Positions 15,512 to 25,390 are shown, counted from the stretch's first letter. The stretch: 56,180 nucleotides of DNA from Thermoanaerobaculia bacterium (GCA_030429235.1 JAUIDB010000027.1:1-56180); one strand, 5' to 3'. Notes: generated by a model not told the origin, from the letters alone. Numbers and translations are program-made.

Positions 15512-17888
15512 CGACTCTGCGCGGTGGTAGCTCCACCGGCCGGCCCTCTCGGACGAGATCGTAAACGGTTTCGACGATGTCGTCGCAGTTCGGTTTGGAG
15601 AAGTAGTCACCGTCCGAACCGTAGGCGGGTCGATGAGCTCGAGCCGTCAGCGTCCGGGGTTCCTGATCCAGCCACCAGAAGGCTCCCTTCTCGAGCACCT
15701 GTTGCAACATGAAGGCGGTTGCTCCCCCCGGCACGTCTTCGTCGAGGAACAGTACGCGACCCGTCTTCTGAATCGAAGTCCCGATCCGGTCGGACCGATC
15801 GAAGGGGAGGAGAGTCTGCACGTCGACAACCTCGACTTCGACCCCGGCCTCGGACAGCCGATCCGCGGCTTCGAGGGCGAGCCGACAGCAGGCACCGTAC
15901 GTCACCACCGTCGCGTCGGTCCCGCCGCGAAGGATCTCTGGTTCCCCCAGGGCCACTCTGAACTCGCCTACATTGTCGGGCATCGGCTCCTTGACCCGGT
16001 AGCCGTTGAGAACCTCCACCACGATCGCCGGATCGTCCGCCGCGAGCAGCGTGTTGTACATACCGGCGGCCTGCGTCATGTCTCGAGGCACGCAGACGTG
16101 GATTCCCCGCACGAGATTGAGAATCCCCCCCATTGGGGAGCCCGAGTGCCAGACCCCCTCCAGGCGATGTCCTCGGGTACGGACGATGACGGGCGCCATC
16201 TGGCGTCCCGCGGTTCGATACCGGAGCGTCGCGAGATCATCCGAGAGGATCTGCAACCCGTAGAGGATGTAGTCCAGATACTGGATCTCGGCAATCGGTC
16301 GGAGGCCGCGCAGTGCGAGTCCGATCGCCTGTCCCATGATCGTGGCTTCGCGAATTCCGGTATCGGAGACCCGAAGAGACCCGTACTTGGCCTGGAGCCC
16401 AGCCATCCCCTGGTTGACGTCTCCGAGTTGACCGACGTCCTCGCCGAAGGCTACGAGTTCTGGAGAGCGTTCCAGGGCTGCATCGAAACAGGCGTTGAGA
16501 ATTTCGAAACCGTTGACGCGACTCGGCTTGTCTCGATATCGGACGGAGATCGGTTCCACCCGAGTCGCCGAGCGTTCGGTCTCGCAGAACAGGTCACTCG
16601 AGTAGCGATGGTGGTTCGTCTCGAGCTGTTCCTCGAGCCATCGACCCAGGTCCGCGATCGGTTCGTCCCGCCGCCCCCGGAGAGCAAACAGAGCCTGGCG
16701 AGCGGTCGAAACCAGCGATCGCCGTAGAACCGTGGTCGTCTTCTCGACCGCGTCGGCCAGGTCGCGGACCCTCGAGCCCTCCGCCCCACCGGCCGCTGCC
16801 CGCAGCAGCGTGACCAACTCCTCGCGCTCGGTCAGCAGCGGCGACTGAAACGCCTCCCAGGCGGCACGCTGTTCCGACTGGACGAAAGCGATCTCCTCGG
16901 CTTCGAGTTCCTGGAGCTCATCATCGGTAGCGATCTCGTCAGCCACCATCCAGTCGCGCATGCGGCTGAGGCAGTCGAAGTCCTTCTCCCATTGCAGGCG
17001 ATCAGGACTCTTGTAGCGTTCGTGACTCCCCGAGGTCGAGTGTCCCTGCGGCTGGGTCACCTCGGTTACGTGAATCAGGGCGGGAACGTGCTCGAGGCGC
17101 ACGATGGAGGCAGCGTCGAGATACGTCGCGCACAGCGTCGGATAGTCCCAGCCGGGAACGGTGTAGAGATCGTAGCCTTGGTTCGACCCGGGCTGACGTC
17201 CGAATCCCGCCAAGACCGCAGAAAGGTCTCCCTTGGTGACCTGGTATTCGTTGGGCACCGAGATCCCGTACCCGTCGTCCCAGATCGACATTAGCAGCGG
17301 GGCCCGAAGCACGCCGACGGCGTTGATCGCCTCCCAGAAGAGTCCCTCGGCCGTACTGGCGTTCCCGATCGTGCCGAAGGCGATTTCCTGTCCGCCCTGC
17401 GAGAACTGGGTGCTGGCGGCGAGTTCGGGGAGTTCCCGGTAGAGCCGAGAAGCGTAGGCCAGGCCCACGAGACGCGGCATCTGGCCGGCGGTAGGAGACA
17501 TGTCAGCCGAGGAGTTGAAGCGTTCGGTCGCCGCCAGCCACTCCCCCTGGGCGTCCAGCAGATGGGTCGCGAAGTGTGAGTTCATCTGGCGACCGGCGGA
17601 TGCTGGCTCTCGCTCGCGGCTCGCGTCGGCGTACAGTTGAGCGAAGAACTGACGAACCGTGAGTTCTTCGATTGCAAACAGGAAGGTCTGATCCCGGTAG
17701 TAGCCGGAGCGGAAGTCCCCAGGCCGAAACGCACGAGCCATCGCCAGCTGGGCTACCTCTTTGCCGTCGCCGAAGATCCCGAACTTGGCCTTGCCGGTCA
17801 ACACCTCGCGGCGGCCCAGAAGGCTCACCTGGCGGCTTCTGAAACCGATCCGGTAGTCGCGGACGATACTCTGCTTCTCGAACTCCAA
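15504..17888 (-). CDS. 2-oxoacid dehydrogenase E1, fused alpha and beta subunits
   Basis: 794 residues from TTG 17888, which has TGGAGG 6 nt upstream. A longer open frame to 18092 lacks such a site and adds unalignable sequence. The N-terminal half is the E1-alpha thiamine-diphosphate domain (GTIGNASTAEGLFWEAINAV, SIWDDGYGISVPNEYQVTKG). The C-terminal half is E1-beta (VAFGEDVGQLGDVNQGM, TGIREATIMGQAIGLAL, GGATAFMLQQVLEKG, SDGDYFSKP). It decarboxylates pyruvate or a branched-chain 2-oxoacid and hands the acyl group to an E2 lipoyl protein. No E2 or E3 is nearby. Single-chain alpha-beta E1 enzymes of this type occur in Bacteroidota and Acidobacteriota. Substrate preference cannot be decided from motifs. 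Confidence 0.9.
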   Translation of the reverse strand: MEFEKQSIVRDYRIGFRSRQVSLLGRREVLTGKAKFGIFGDGKEVAQLAMARAFRPGDFRSGYYRDQTFLFAIEELTVRQFFAQLYADASREREPASAGRQMNSHFATHLLDAQGEWLAATERFNSSADMSPTAGQMPRLVGLAYASRLYRELPELAASTQFSQGGQEIAFGTIGNASTAEGLFWEAINAVGVLRAPLLMSIWDDGYGISVPNEYQVTKGDLSAVLAGFGRQPGSNQGYDLYTVPGWDYPTLCATYLDAASIVRLEHVPALIHVTEVTQPQGHSTSGSHERYKSPDRLQWEKDFDCLSRMRDWMVADEIATDDELQELEAEEIAFVQSEQRAAWEAFQSPLLTEREELVTLLRAAAGGAEGSRVRDLADAVEKTTTVLRRSLVSTARQALFALRGRRDEPIADLGRWLEEQLETNHHRYSSDLFCETERSATRVEPISVRYRDKPSRVNGFEILNACFDAALERSPELVAFGEDVGQLGDVNQGMAGLQAKYGSLRVSDTGIREATIMGQAIGLALRGLRPIAEIQYLDYILYGLQILSDDLATLRYRTAGRQMAPVIVRTRGHRLEGVWHSGSPMGGILNLVRGIHVCVPRDMTQAAGMYNTLLAADDPAIVVEVLNGYRVKEPMPDNVGEFRVALGEPEILRGGTDATVVTYGACCRLALEAADRLSEAGVEVEVVDVQTLLPFDRSDRIGTSIQKTGRVLFLDEDVPGGATAFMLQQVLEKGAFWWLDQEPRTLTARAHRPAYGSDGDYFSKPNCDDIVETVYDLVREGRPVELPPRRVDV

Positions 17889-18143
17889 GACCAACCTCCA
17901 GCCAGTGATGCAGTAGCGGTTTCCCTCGATGTCGGGACCCGAGCCCCGGCCAGCGTGATCAGGCGACCAGCCGATCCCACCCGACTCCCGGTTCGGAATC
18001 GCACCCTGGGGCCGCGGGGCGCTGTTCAGTACCCAGACGGCGCGCTGCGGGACCCGATCGTACCACGACGGAAGCGTGAGATAATGAACCAAATCTCGTT
18101 CATGACCCCGGGATCAGGGGTCTGCATTTCCCCCAGAGCAGCC

Positions 18144-18650
18144 ATGCCGACAATGACTCTGAGTGCCTTCAACCACCTTCCGGCTCTTGAGGCGGGCGGC
18201 CTGATGCATGGCGTCTGCCCCTCCCGCCGCTGGGCCGAGCGGGTCACGGCCAGTCGTCCCTACCACAACCTCAACGAGTTGCTGTACACGGCGCACCGCG
18301 CCTGGTGGGGCTTGGGAGCGGACGAGTGGAAGCTCGTCTTCGGCAGCGTCAGCTCCCTCCGTGATCGCCTGCTCCAGCGCCAGGCGGGCGCTGGCGACTC
18401 CACGGAACTGGACCTCGATCCGATCTTCGCGGCCGAGCACCAGTACCGGCAGAAGTTCGGGTTCGGCTTCGTCACCTACCTGGGAGAGGTTCCGACCACG
18501 GAGCTACTGTCGCACTGTCGTCAGCGCCTCGCCAACGACCCTGACGTCGAACTGCGCACGACCGCCGAAGAACAGGCGAGGATCAACCGAATCCAGCTCG
18601 AAGCGATCTTCGTGCCCCGCCGGCGCATGGAGGACCCATCAACTAGCTAG
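18144..18650 (+). CDS. OHCU-decarboxylase-like protein with altered active site
   Basis: 168 residues from ATG 18144; ATG 18153 and a farther ATG 18084 (GGAAG 9 nt upstream) are alternatives. The sequence follows the 2-oxo-4-hydroxy-4-carboxy-5-ureidoimidazoline decarboxylase fold: [68 protein letters not shown]. In active enzymes EW..F..HPxIG carries the catalytic His. Here the segment reads [15 protein letters not shown], with V69 where His is expected. The following EQAG Glu is replaced in QRQAGAGD. Catalysis of uric-acid degradation is thus doubtful. No uricase or HIU hydrolase is near. Its last 12 bp overlap the end of the convergent kinase gene. Confidence 0.75.
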   Translation: MPTMTLSAFNHLPALEAGGLMHGVCPSRRWAERVTASRPYHNLNELLYTAHRAWWGLGADEWKLVFGSVSSLRDRLLQRQAGAGDSTELDLDPIFAAEHQYRQKFGFGFVTYLGEVPTTELLSHCRQRLANDPDVELRTTAEEQARINRIQLEAIFVPRRRMEDPSTS

Positions 18651-21600
18651 GGGTAGGGAAAAACTGAACCGAGAGCCCTTTCCCCGCTCACTCTCGACCC
18701 AGACCCTCCCCTGGTGCAACTCGACCAGCTTCTTGGCGATGGTCAAGCCCAACCCCGTGCTCGACTCGCCGGCAGTCGGACGGGCACTCAACCGTCGACC
18801 CGAGAAGACGGCGTCCAGTTCCTCCGGGAGCAAGCCCTGACCGGTATCGCTCACGCTCGTGATCAACTCCGACTCGTTCGTCTCGCAGCGAACGCGTACC
18901 GTGCCCCCCGGCTCGGTGAACTTGATGGCGTTCGAGATCAGGTTGTCCAAGACTTCGACCACCCGGAGTCGGTCGACCAAGACTTCGCTGGCGCTCAGCT
19001 GCCCTTCCAGGGCGAGAGAGATGTCCTTGGCCCGGGCCGCCCCTTCGTGCAGCACCAGCCGCTCCTCGACCAGATCGGCGAAGCGCTCACGGGTCAGTTT
19101 GAGATCGATCCGACCGGCTTCGATCGCGGCGACGTCCAAGAGTTCGCCGATCAGCTCGTGCATGTGCTGACCGCAGCCCAGGATATTCCCCAACGAACGC
19201 TCGAGGAAACGATCCTCCAGCCTCCCCTCCTTCTGTAGGCGCAACAAGGTCTCGCTGAATCCGATGATTCCAGACAGCGGGCTTCGCAAGTCATGGGCGG
19301 CGATCCCTAGGAACTCGTTCTTCGTCCGGTTCAGCTGCTCGAGCTCCACCAGCAACCGTCCCTTGATGAAACCGGAGGCCACATGGTCCTTGAGGTTCTC
19401 GAGCGCCGCCAGATCCTGGTCGACAAACGCACCCGTACGATCGGTATCAGCGAAGAGAAGGTAGCCCGCCAGTCGATCGTCCAACTCGATCTTCATCACC
19501 AGCAGCGATTTCGGGGTTCCCCCCAAGCCGTTCTCCACACTCCGCAGGGAGGTGGCGCGGCTCTCGGAGACGAGGAGGCCAGGCCCGAGTTCCCGACCGT
19601 GATCGACGTAGGAACTCTCGAACTCGGAAGTCTCCACCGTGAGGCCAACCTCAGCGGATCCAGTCCAGCTGTAGGCTGCCCTCAACTCCACCTGGTCCCC
19701 CCGGCGGTTGGCCACCCAGGCCATGGACCACGGACTCCGGAGCACGAAACTGACGCCCTCGAGAATAGCCCGCAACTGGTCTGGGAATCCCTTCTCCAGA
19801 TTGATCTGACGGATCGTATTGTTGATGATCCAGAGCTGTTCGTTTTTCTGTTCGACCTCCCAACTCGCCCGCTTCAACTCGGCCGTCCGCTCCTCCACTA
19901 GATCGGTCAGCTGTCGTTTCTGCCGGTTGAGTCGACGGAGGCGATAGCGGGCCCCTCCCACCAACAGGCCCAGGAGACTTGCCGCGCTCAGTCCCTTGAA
20001 CCAGGCCATGGCCCAGAAGGGTGCATCGATGACGATGTCGAACCCGACGCTACCGTCGGACCATACGCCGTCGGCATTGGCCGCTTTGACCCGAAATCGA
20101 TAGGTACCGGGCGGAACATTGGTGTAGCTGGCTCGCCGCAGCGATCCCGACTGGTTCCAGCCTGGGTCCAAGCCCTCCAGAATGTAGGCGTAGCGCAAAC
20201 GCTGCGATCGGCGGTAGTCCAACCCCACGAAATCGATCGAGAAGAAGCGTTCGAGGTAGTCGATCGCGATCTCATCGCCGTTGCGGACTGGCCGGGCCTC
20301 GCTGCCGGTCTCGGTCAAGAGCTGGAAGGTGTCGAGCAGGACATCGGGAGCCGCATGGTCCACCACCAGACCGGCCGGATCGAACCGATTCAGACCATTG
20401 AGACCACCAAAATACATCTCGCCACTGGGAGATCGGAATCCGGCACCGGGGGAGAAGATACGCCCCTGCAGTCCATCGACGACGTCGAAGGTGAGGACTC
20501 GACCGGTCTGCGGGTCGAAGGACCAGAGACCCTCGTTCGAGCTGATCCACAAGCGACCTTGTGCGTCGCTCTGGATCGCGTGCACCGCCGAGGTCGGAAA
20601 TCCGTGGCGCGGCCCGTAGTGCTCGAAGGTCTCGGTCCGAGGATCGAAACGATCGAGACCGTTGCGGGTACCCACCCAGATCGTGCCGTTGCGGTCCTGG
20701 TGGATCGCCTCGACCCGATCACTGCTCAGGGTATTGGGTTGCTGCGGATCGTGCCGGTAGTGCACGACCGTTCCGGCGTCTCCATCGAAGCGATTGACTC
20801 CACCGACATCGGTCCCGACCCACAGGACCCCATCGTCGTCTTCGTAGAGGGAGACGATGAAGTCATCGCTCAGGGTATGGGGAGGCGGGCTCTGCCGATT
20901 GAGGTGCCGGAACGTCCTCGTCGCGGGCTCCCACAGGTCCAAACCCTCCTCGGTACCAATCCAGAGTCGGTCGGCACTGTCTACCAAGAGCGACTCCACG
21001 CGGTTGCTGGCCAGGCTCGCGGGATCGTCGGGGTCGTGTTGGAACAGTTCGAACCGGTCCCGCTCCGGTGCGAAGCGATGAAGTCCCTGACGCGTACCGA
21101 ACCAGAGGGTCCCGTCTCTGGATTCGGCGATCGCCTGGATCCGGTCACTGGCCAGCGAGCCTGGAGTTTCAGGACCGCGGAAGTACTGCGCGACCGAGCC
21201 GTCGCGACCGAAACGGGTCAAGCCGCGCACCGTCCCCACCCAGAGATCGCCGGTGGACGACTCGCGGACTGAAAGTACCTGTCGATGCGAGAGTCCGTCA
21301 GTGCGTCGCGGATGATGCTGATAGTGCACGAACTCGGCCGGTCGAAGGTCCAGGGCCGCGGCTCCTCCGCCTCGGGTCCCGATCCACAGCAACCCCGAGC
21401 GATCTTCGACGAGTGCCCGGATGTCGTCGTGTGGCAATCCCCGCTCGTCGACCCGCGGACCCGGGACCTGAGCGCAGGTTCGGATCTCGCGATCGCAGCG
21501 GAACAAACCCGACCTTTGGGTTCCAACCCAGAGAGCGCCATCACTCGCCTCGAGGAGATCATTGACCGTAGCGTCGACCAGCGCCTCGACGTCGGTGAAA

Positions 21601-22415
21601 CGGTGAAAGTCATCGCTCTCGGGTCGGTACCGATTGAGCCCTACTTCGGTACCCACGAGCAGTCTCCCCAGCCCATCCACGGCCAGGGTTCGGACCAGCT
21701 CGTGGCTGAGGGACTGTGGCCGCTCAGCATCCGCCCGGTAGTGGGTGAATCCTCGGTCGTCGCCCAGAAAGCGATCCAGGCCCTCGTCGGTGGCCACCCA
21801 GAGCTGGCCCGAGCCGTCGCGAAGAAGCGACCACACTCGGTCGTGGCTGAGACTCGACGGATCGCCGGGATCGGCGCGCCAGACCCGGAAGACGCCGCTG
21901 GCGGTGTCGAGTCGCGCCAGGCCCCGGTAGGTCCCGACCCAGATTTCGCCCGCTCCCTCGTCGAGGACGATCTGGACCCGGTTGTCGGGCAGGCTACCCG
22001 GGTCGTTGGGATCGTGACGGAAGCTCTCGACCGCGCCCGTATCGGGATCCAGTCGCACCAACCCCCCGCCCCAGGCGCCGATCCAGATCGCGCCGTCCTG
22101 CCCTTCGTAGAGAACGCTCACGTCGCGGACGCTCGACGCACTGCCCTCAGGCCTCAGAGAGTACCGTTTGAACGCGTAGCCATCGTAGCGATCCACGCCA
22201 TCCTCGGTGCCGAACCAGAGGAAACCACGGCGATCCTGAAGAATCGAATAGACCGCGTTGTGCGACAGCCCCTCGTCGACCGTGAGGGGGCGTATTCTGA
22301 ACTGCTCTTGGGCTAGGCTCGGCGAACTCAGGGCCCAGGCGAGCAACGGGAAGCAGAAGGCCCGGACGCAACGGCGCCAGTACACCAGAGTACAGCGCCG
22401 CGGGCAAGGGGTCAT
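18639..22415 (-). CDS. giant two-component sensor kinase with double seven-bladed propeller sensor
   Basis: 1258 residues from the ATG at 22415 (GAGAGG 12 nt upstream); longer frames extend into the intergenic terminator. A signal-like segment at about 15-35 is followed by 14 propeller blades of the Reg_prop type (each near LWVGTxxGLxRFD), i.e. two seven-bladed propellers in the periplasm. Next come a Y_Y_Y domain ([16 protein letters not shown]), one membrane helix, a coiled coil, a GAF-like domain, a HisKA domain with H1041 ([11 protein letters not shown]) and a HATPase_c domain (N box [10 protein letters not shown] boxes SDTGQG and STGLGL). Unlike Bacteroides hybrid two-component systems it has no receiver and no DNA-binding domain, and no response regulator is adjacent. 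The ligand is unknown; propellers of this class often bind sugars. Confidence 0.9.
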   Translation of the reverse strand: MTPCPRRCTLVYWRRCVRAFCFPLLAWALSSPSLAQEQFRIRPLTVDEGLSHNAVYSILQDRRGFLWFGTEDGVDRYDGYAFKRYSLRPEGSASSVRDVSVLYEGQDGAIWIGAWGGGLVRLDPDTGAVESFRHDPNDPGSLPDNRVQIVLDEGAGEIWVGTYRGLARLDTASGVFRVWRADPGDPSSLSHDRVWSLLRDGSGQLWVATDEGLDRFLGDDRGFTHYRADAERPQSLSHELVRTLAVDGLGRLLVGTEVGLNRYRPESDDFHRFTDVEALVDATVNDLLEASDGALWVGTQRSGLFRCDREIRTCAQVPGPRVDERGLPHDDIRALVEDRSGLLWIGTRGGGAAALDLRPAEFVHYQHHPRRTDGLSHRQVLSVRESSTGDLWVGTVRGLTRFGRDGSVAQYFRGPETPGSLASDRIQAIAESRDGTLWFGTRQGLHRFAPERDRFELFQHDPDDPASLASNRVESLLVDSADRLWIGTEEGLDLWEPATRTFRHLNRQSPPPHTLSDDFIVSLYEDDDGVLWVGTDVGGVNRFDGDAGTVVHYRHDPQQPNTLSSDRVEAIHQDRNGTIWVGTRNGLDRFDPRTETFEHYGPRHGFPTSAVHAIQSDAQGRLWISSNEGLWSFDPQTGRVLTFDVVDGLQGRIFSPGAGFRSPSGEMYFGGLNGLNRFDPAGLVVDHAAPDVLLDTFQLLTETGSEARPVRNGDEIAIDYLERFFSIDFVGLDYRRSQRLRYAYILEGLDPGWNQSGSLRRASYTNVPPGTYRFRVKAANADGVWSDGSVGFDIVIDAPFWAMAWFKGLSAASLLGLLVGGARYRLRRLNRQKRQLTDLVEERTAELKRASWEVEQKNEQLWIINNTIRQINLEKGFPDQLRAILEGVSFVLRSPWSMAWVANRRGDQVELRAAYSWTGSAEVGLTVETSEFESSYVDHGRELGPGLLVSESRATSLRSVENGLGGTPKSLLVMKIELDDRLAGYLLFADTDRTGAFVDQDLAALENLKDHVASGFIKGRLLVELEQLNRTKNEFLGIAAHDLRSPLSGIIGFSETLLRLQKEGRLEDRFLERSLGNILGCGQHMHELIGELLDVAAIEAGRIDLKLTRERFADLVEERLVLHEGAARAKDISLALEGQLSASEVLVDRLRVVEVLDNLISNAIKFTEPGGTVRVRCETNESELITSVSDTGQGLLPEELDAVFSGRRLSARPTAGESSTGLGLTIAKKLVELHQGRVWVESERGKGSRFSFSLPLAS

Positions 22416-22492
22416 TTCGATCGTAGCCCTCTCTAAAGCAAAGAGTTGGAACTGCCGAGATCGTAGCACAGTGGCCTCGTTGGCAAAGAGAA

Positions 22493-22518
22493 GGGGCGGC
22501 CCCCCCGGGGACCGCCCC
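22493..22518 (-). terminator. terminator of the arsR-trxA operon
   Basis: GGGGCGG (22493-22499) pairs with CCGCCCC (22512-22518). The C-run and G-run in the loop can add base pairs. On the minus strand it follows the trxA stop by 21 nt and is followed by TTCTCTTT. A GC-rich stem with a modest U-rich tail. Confidence 0.65.
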
Positions 22519-22539
22519 AGCGTCAGTCTCGCTCTCGGC

Positions 22540-22872
22540 TCAGGCGCCGAGCGCGGCGTCGAGCTTGGCCTGCAGGCCTGCTTTGGGCAGGGCCCCGACG
22601 AACCGATCGACCTCCTGGCCATCACGGAACAGGATCATGGTAGGGATCCCGCGAACCCCCAACTGCGCAGCGTACTGCTGGTTCTCGTCGGTGTTGACCT
22701 TGGCGATGGTGAGCCGCTCGCCGTACTCGCCGGCGAGCTCCTCGAGCACCGGGGCGATCTGCTTGCAGGGGCCGCACCAGGGGGCCCAGAAATCGACCAG
22801 GACCGGGGTATCGGACTGGAGGACGCTACTCTGGAACTCACCGTCGGTGACATTCAGGGTTTGTTTGGACAT
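22540..22872 (-). CDS. trxA: thioredoxin
   Basis: 110 residues, the standard size. The active site WCGPC lies at 32-36 in [14 protein letters not shown]. The conserved cis-proline loop is in RGIPTMILF, with [12 protein letters not shown] at the end. A general cytosolic disulfide reductase. Ribosome-binding site AAAGGAG. It is the second gene after an ArsR-family regulator (37-bp gap), followed by a terminator, so the two make a compact operon. Expression is thus likely under the control of that regulator rather than purely housekeeping. Confidence 0.97.
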   Translation of the reverse strand: MSKQTLNVTDGEFQSSVLQSDTPVLVDFWAPWCGPCKQIAPVLEELAGEYGERLTIAKVNTDENQQYAAQLGVRGIPTMILFRDGQEVDRFVGALPKAGLQAKLDAALGA

Positions 22873-22909
22873 GTTGTTCTCCTTTGAGCCGCACCAGGCG
22901 GCGTTGGTT

Positions 22910-23266
22910 TTATCTCGACTTGGCCAGCGGCTGGCCGAGCTGTTGGTTGCTGGCCCGCAAGGCTCTTTCGGCCTGGCGGGCCATCGATCCGCACATCAGC
23001 TGACAGACGGCGAGAACGGCATCGTCCTCGAGAGAATAGAAGACCGTCGTTCCTTCGCGACGACGCCGCACCAGACCAGCTCGATGCAAGACCTGTAGGT
23101 GCTTGGAACCGTTGGCCTGGCTGCAGCCCAGTCGATCCACGATCTCGTGAACCCGCAACTCCCCTTGGTCGAGCAGATGTACGATCTGCAGTCTCGACGG
23201 TTCGGCCAGGGCTTTGAGGCGTACCGCCAGGCGTTCCAGGTACTCTCGGTCGATCGAAGGTTGCAT
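22910..23266 (-). CDS. ArsR-family (winged helix) transcriptional repressor
   Basis: 118 residues from ATG 23266; an upstream TTG at 23326 would add 20 unaligned residues. Helix-turn-helix region: LKALAEPSRLQIVHLLDQGE, then HEIVDRLGCSQANGSKHLQVL, then the wing RRREGTTVFYSLED. It carries a cysteine in the recognition helix (LGCSQ) and a Cys-x3-Cys pair in the last helix (VCQLMCGSM), which could bind a metal or respond to thiol redox state. The ELCVCDL metal box of classical ArsR is absent (ELRVHEI). Together with trxA downstream, a redox or sulfur sensor is plausible. Candidate operators lie 67-92 bp upstream at 23333-23357. Confidence 0.88.
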   Translation of the reverse strand: MQPSIDREYLERLAVRLKALAEPSRLQIVHLLDQGELRVHEIVDRLGCSQANGSKHLQVLHRAGLVRRRREGTTVFYSLEDDAVLAVCQLMCGSMARQAERALRASNQQLGQPLAKSR

Positions 23267-23332
23267 CAGGTAGGGTGTCGGTTCAGGATTGGATCGAAGC
23301 GGCGCTTCTTCTCTGCCGCACGTCAACCATAA

Positions 23333-23346
23333 CTATATCGCTATAG
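23333..23346. promoter_or_regulatory. inverted repeat, candidate ArsR-family operator
   Basis: CTATA (23333-23337), TCGC spacer, TATAG (23342-23346). An A/T-rich imperfect-centre palindrome typical of small winged-helix repressor sites, lying between the divergent arsR-like and mscS-like genes. It could control both directions. Confidence 0.5.
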
Positions 23347-23347
23347 A

Positions 23348-23357
23348 GGAATATTCC
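23348..23357. promoter_or_regulatory. perfect 10-bp palindrome GGAATATTCC
   Basis: Stands one base after the CTATA/TATAG inverted repeat, in the same divergent promoter region, 36 bp before the MscS start. It may be a second operator or overlap a promoter hexamer. Confidence 0.4.
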
Positions 23358-23393
23358 AAGGGCTCCCATGCCGGCGGAATCGAGGACATCACG

Positions 23394-24485
23394 ATGAATC
23401 GACTCGACGGGCTCCAGTTCGACTGGGAGCTACTCCTGCTGGGCAACGAACCCATGCGCTGGCTGATCGCGGCGGGAGTTGCGACCGCCACCTTCTTCAC
23501 CCTTCAACTGCTGCGGCGCTTCGTCGGCACTCGACTTCGTCGCTTCGCCGCCCGCACCGCGACGGAGATCGACGATACGCTCAGCGGTCTGGTGGATCGC
23601 ACCAACAGTTGGGCTCTCTTCGCGCTCGCTCTGATCGTAGGGAGTCGCTCCCTCAGCCTTCCCGACCGCGTACACCAGGCGACGCTGCGCGTGGCCGGGA
23701 TTCTGCTCATCATCCAGGTTGCGATCTGGGCCTCCTTTGCCCTGCAGGACCTGGTTCTCCGGGCCGTCCGACGGCGGGAGAAGGAGGGAGAACTACCCCG
23801 TTCGGTAACTACCCTGATCGCGGTGGGTGGCAGTATCCTGGTCTGGTCGACGGCCTTCCTGATCGCGGTAGAGACTCTGGGGTACGACGCCACCGCGCTG
23901 GTGACCGGCCTCGGTATCGGCGGCGTAGCCATCGGCCTCGCACTCCAAGGGATCCTCAAGGATCTCTTCGGCTTCCTCGCGATTGTCCTCGACCGACCGT
24001 TCGCGGTGGACGACACGATCGCGATCGGCGACCTGGTCGGCAAGGTCGAACGGATCGGCATCAAGACCACACGACTGCGAGCCCTTTCCGGTGAGGAGAT
24101 GGTGTTCGGAAACCACGACCTCCTCTCGAGCCGGGTCCGCAACTTCCACGACGTCGAGCAGCGCCGCATCGTGATTCGGCTGGGTGTGGTCTACGACACA
24201 CCTCCCGGTACGCTCGCCCAGATCCCGTCCTGGGTGCAAGAGGCCGTCGAATCGGTCGACTCCACCGAGTTCCAACGCTGTTTCCTGGTGGGCCTGGCCG
24301 AGTCGTCGATCGAGTTCGAACTGGTACTCACCGTCGAGACCTCGGACTACAACTTCTTCCTCGCCACCCAGCAGGGCTCGATCCTCGCGATCCTGCGGCG
24401 TTTCGAACAGGAAGGAGTCGATCTCGCCTTCCCGACGCGGACCCTGGTCATGAACTCTCCCCACGGTAAGGAGGCGACTGCATGA
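23394..24485 (+). CDS. small-conductance mechanosensitive channel, MscS family
   Basis: 363 residues from ATG 23394, with GAGGA 7 nt upstream. The longer frame to 23289 runs over the operator region and is rejected. About four membrane helices; the pore helix and beta domain are clear: TALVTGLGIGGVAIGLALQG (pore lining, Gly/Ala pattern), ILKDLFGFLAIVLDRPFAVDD, then the soluble MscS beta domain (KVERIGIKTTRLRALSGEEM, FGNHDLLSSRVRNF). It gates in response to membrane tension and releases small solutes. It is co-translated with a double-Cache exported protein (ATGA overlap) and divergent from an arsR-trxA operon. Confidence 0.93.
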   Translation: MNRLDGLQFDWELLLLGNEPMRWLIAAGVATATFFTLQLLRRFVGTRLRRFAARTATEIDDTLSGLVDRTNSWALFALALIVGSRSLSLPDRVHQATLRVAGILLIIQVAIWASFALQDLVLRAVRRREKEGELPRSVTTLIAVGGSILVWSTAFLIAVETLGYDATALVTGLGIGGVAIGLALQGILKDLFGFLAIVLDRPFAVDDTIAIGDLVGKVERIGIKTTRLRALSGEEMVFGNHDLLSSRVRNFHDVEQRRIVIRLGVVYDTPPGTLAQIPSWVQEAVESVDSTEFQRCFLVGLAESSIEFELVLTVETSDYNFFLATQQGSILAILRRFEQEGVDLAFPTRTLVMNSPHGKEATA

Positions 24486-25390
24486 GGTTCCCCCAGCCTC
24501 TCTCGCCCGAGCGGCTCCTGCCCCTGGTCTGCACGCTCCTTCTGCTCTCGGGGGCATCCTCCAGCGCGACCGAAGAGGTCTACGAGTTCGAGGAGACCCG
24601 GCAACTCGTCCAGCGAGTCGTGGCCGCAGCCGACCTGATCGCTGACGAAGGACTCGAGATCGCTTGCGAGGCGTTCCAGACCCCGGGCCCACCCTGGTTC
24701 TTCGACGAAGTCTATGTCTTCGTTCTCGATCTGGATGGCGAGGCGCTGTGCCATCCAGCTCAGCCTCAGTTCCAGGGTCGGAGCCTGCTCGAGATGCGAG
24801 ACCCGCACGGCAAGCCCGTGGTCAGAAACTTCCTGGCCGAACTCGAAGGCGATGAGGTCGACGGCTGGGTGCACTATCTGTGGCCACGTCCCGGGGACCC
24901 CACCTTCTACTGGAAGAGCACCTACGTGCGCAAAGCGCAGGACAGCGAAGCGACCTACGTCGTCGGTAGCGGCCTCTACGAGCTGCCAACCGAACGTTCC
25001 TTCGTGGTCGAACAGGTGAAGGATGCAGAGGCACTGGTCCTGGAGTACGGAACCGATGCGTTCGACCTCCTGCGCGAGCGGTGGCGCGGCTTCCGCTTCC
25101 TCGATGCTTACCTCTTCGTGATGGAGGAGAACGGCATCGAGCACGTCAATCTGGGGTTTCCGGAACTCGAGGGCTTGAACCTCCTCGACTTTCAGGACAC
25201 GACCGGCAAGCTCGTCTCGCGGGAGATGCTACGACGCCTCGAAGACTACGAGGATGGCTGGATCGAGTACCAGTGGCCTCGCCCGGGGCAGATCCAGCCG
25301 TCGGCCAAGAGTTCCTACGTGCGAGGGGTCGAGGTCGAGGGAACGCTCTACGTGATCGGAGCCGGCGTCTACTTGCCGTCGCCCCCCTGA
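24482..25390 (+). CDS. exported protein with two tandem Cache domains
   Basis: 302 residues. Signal peptide (1-29, [18 protein letters not shown]), then two similar units of about 135 residues. Each has a DF/MRD..GK motif followed by a GW.xYxWPRPG segment ([14 protein letters not shown] near 130 and [14 protein letters not shown] near 260) and a closing KSxYVR...VxGxGxY. This is the single-Cache type 2 pattern, the extracellular ligand-binding module of chemoreceptors and kinases, but there is no membrane anchor, kinase or MCP part. It should be a free periplasmic small-ligand binder. The start overlaps the mscS stop, so function with the channel is likely. It overlaps the end of tyrA by 22 bp. 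Confidence 0.8.
   Translation: MRFPQPLSPERLLPLVCTLLLLSGASSSATEEVYEFEETRQLVQRVVAAADLIADEGLEIACEAFQTPGPPWFFDEVYVFVLDLDGEALCHPAQPQFQGRSLLEMRDPHGKPVVRNFLAELEGDEVDGWVHYLWPRPGDPTFYWKSTYVRKAQDSEATYVVGSGLYELPTERSFVVEQVKDAEALVLEYGTDAFDLLRERWRGFRFLDAYLFVMEENGIEHVNLGFPELEGLNLLDFQDTTGKLVSREMLRRLEDYEDGWIEYQWPRPGQIQPSAKSSYVRGVEVEGTLYVIGAGVYLPSPP

Noticed and set aside
18639-22415. Hybrid two-component system with receiver and AraC-type output
   Set aside because: Reading to the stop codon shows HATPase at the C-terminus and nothing after it.
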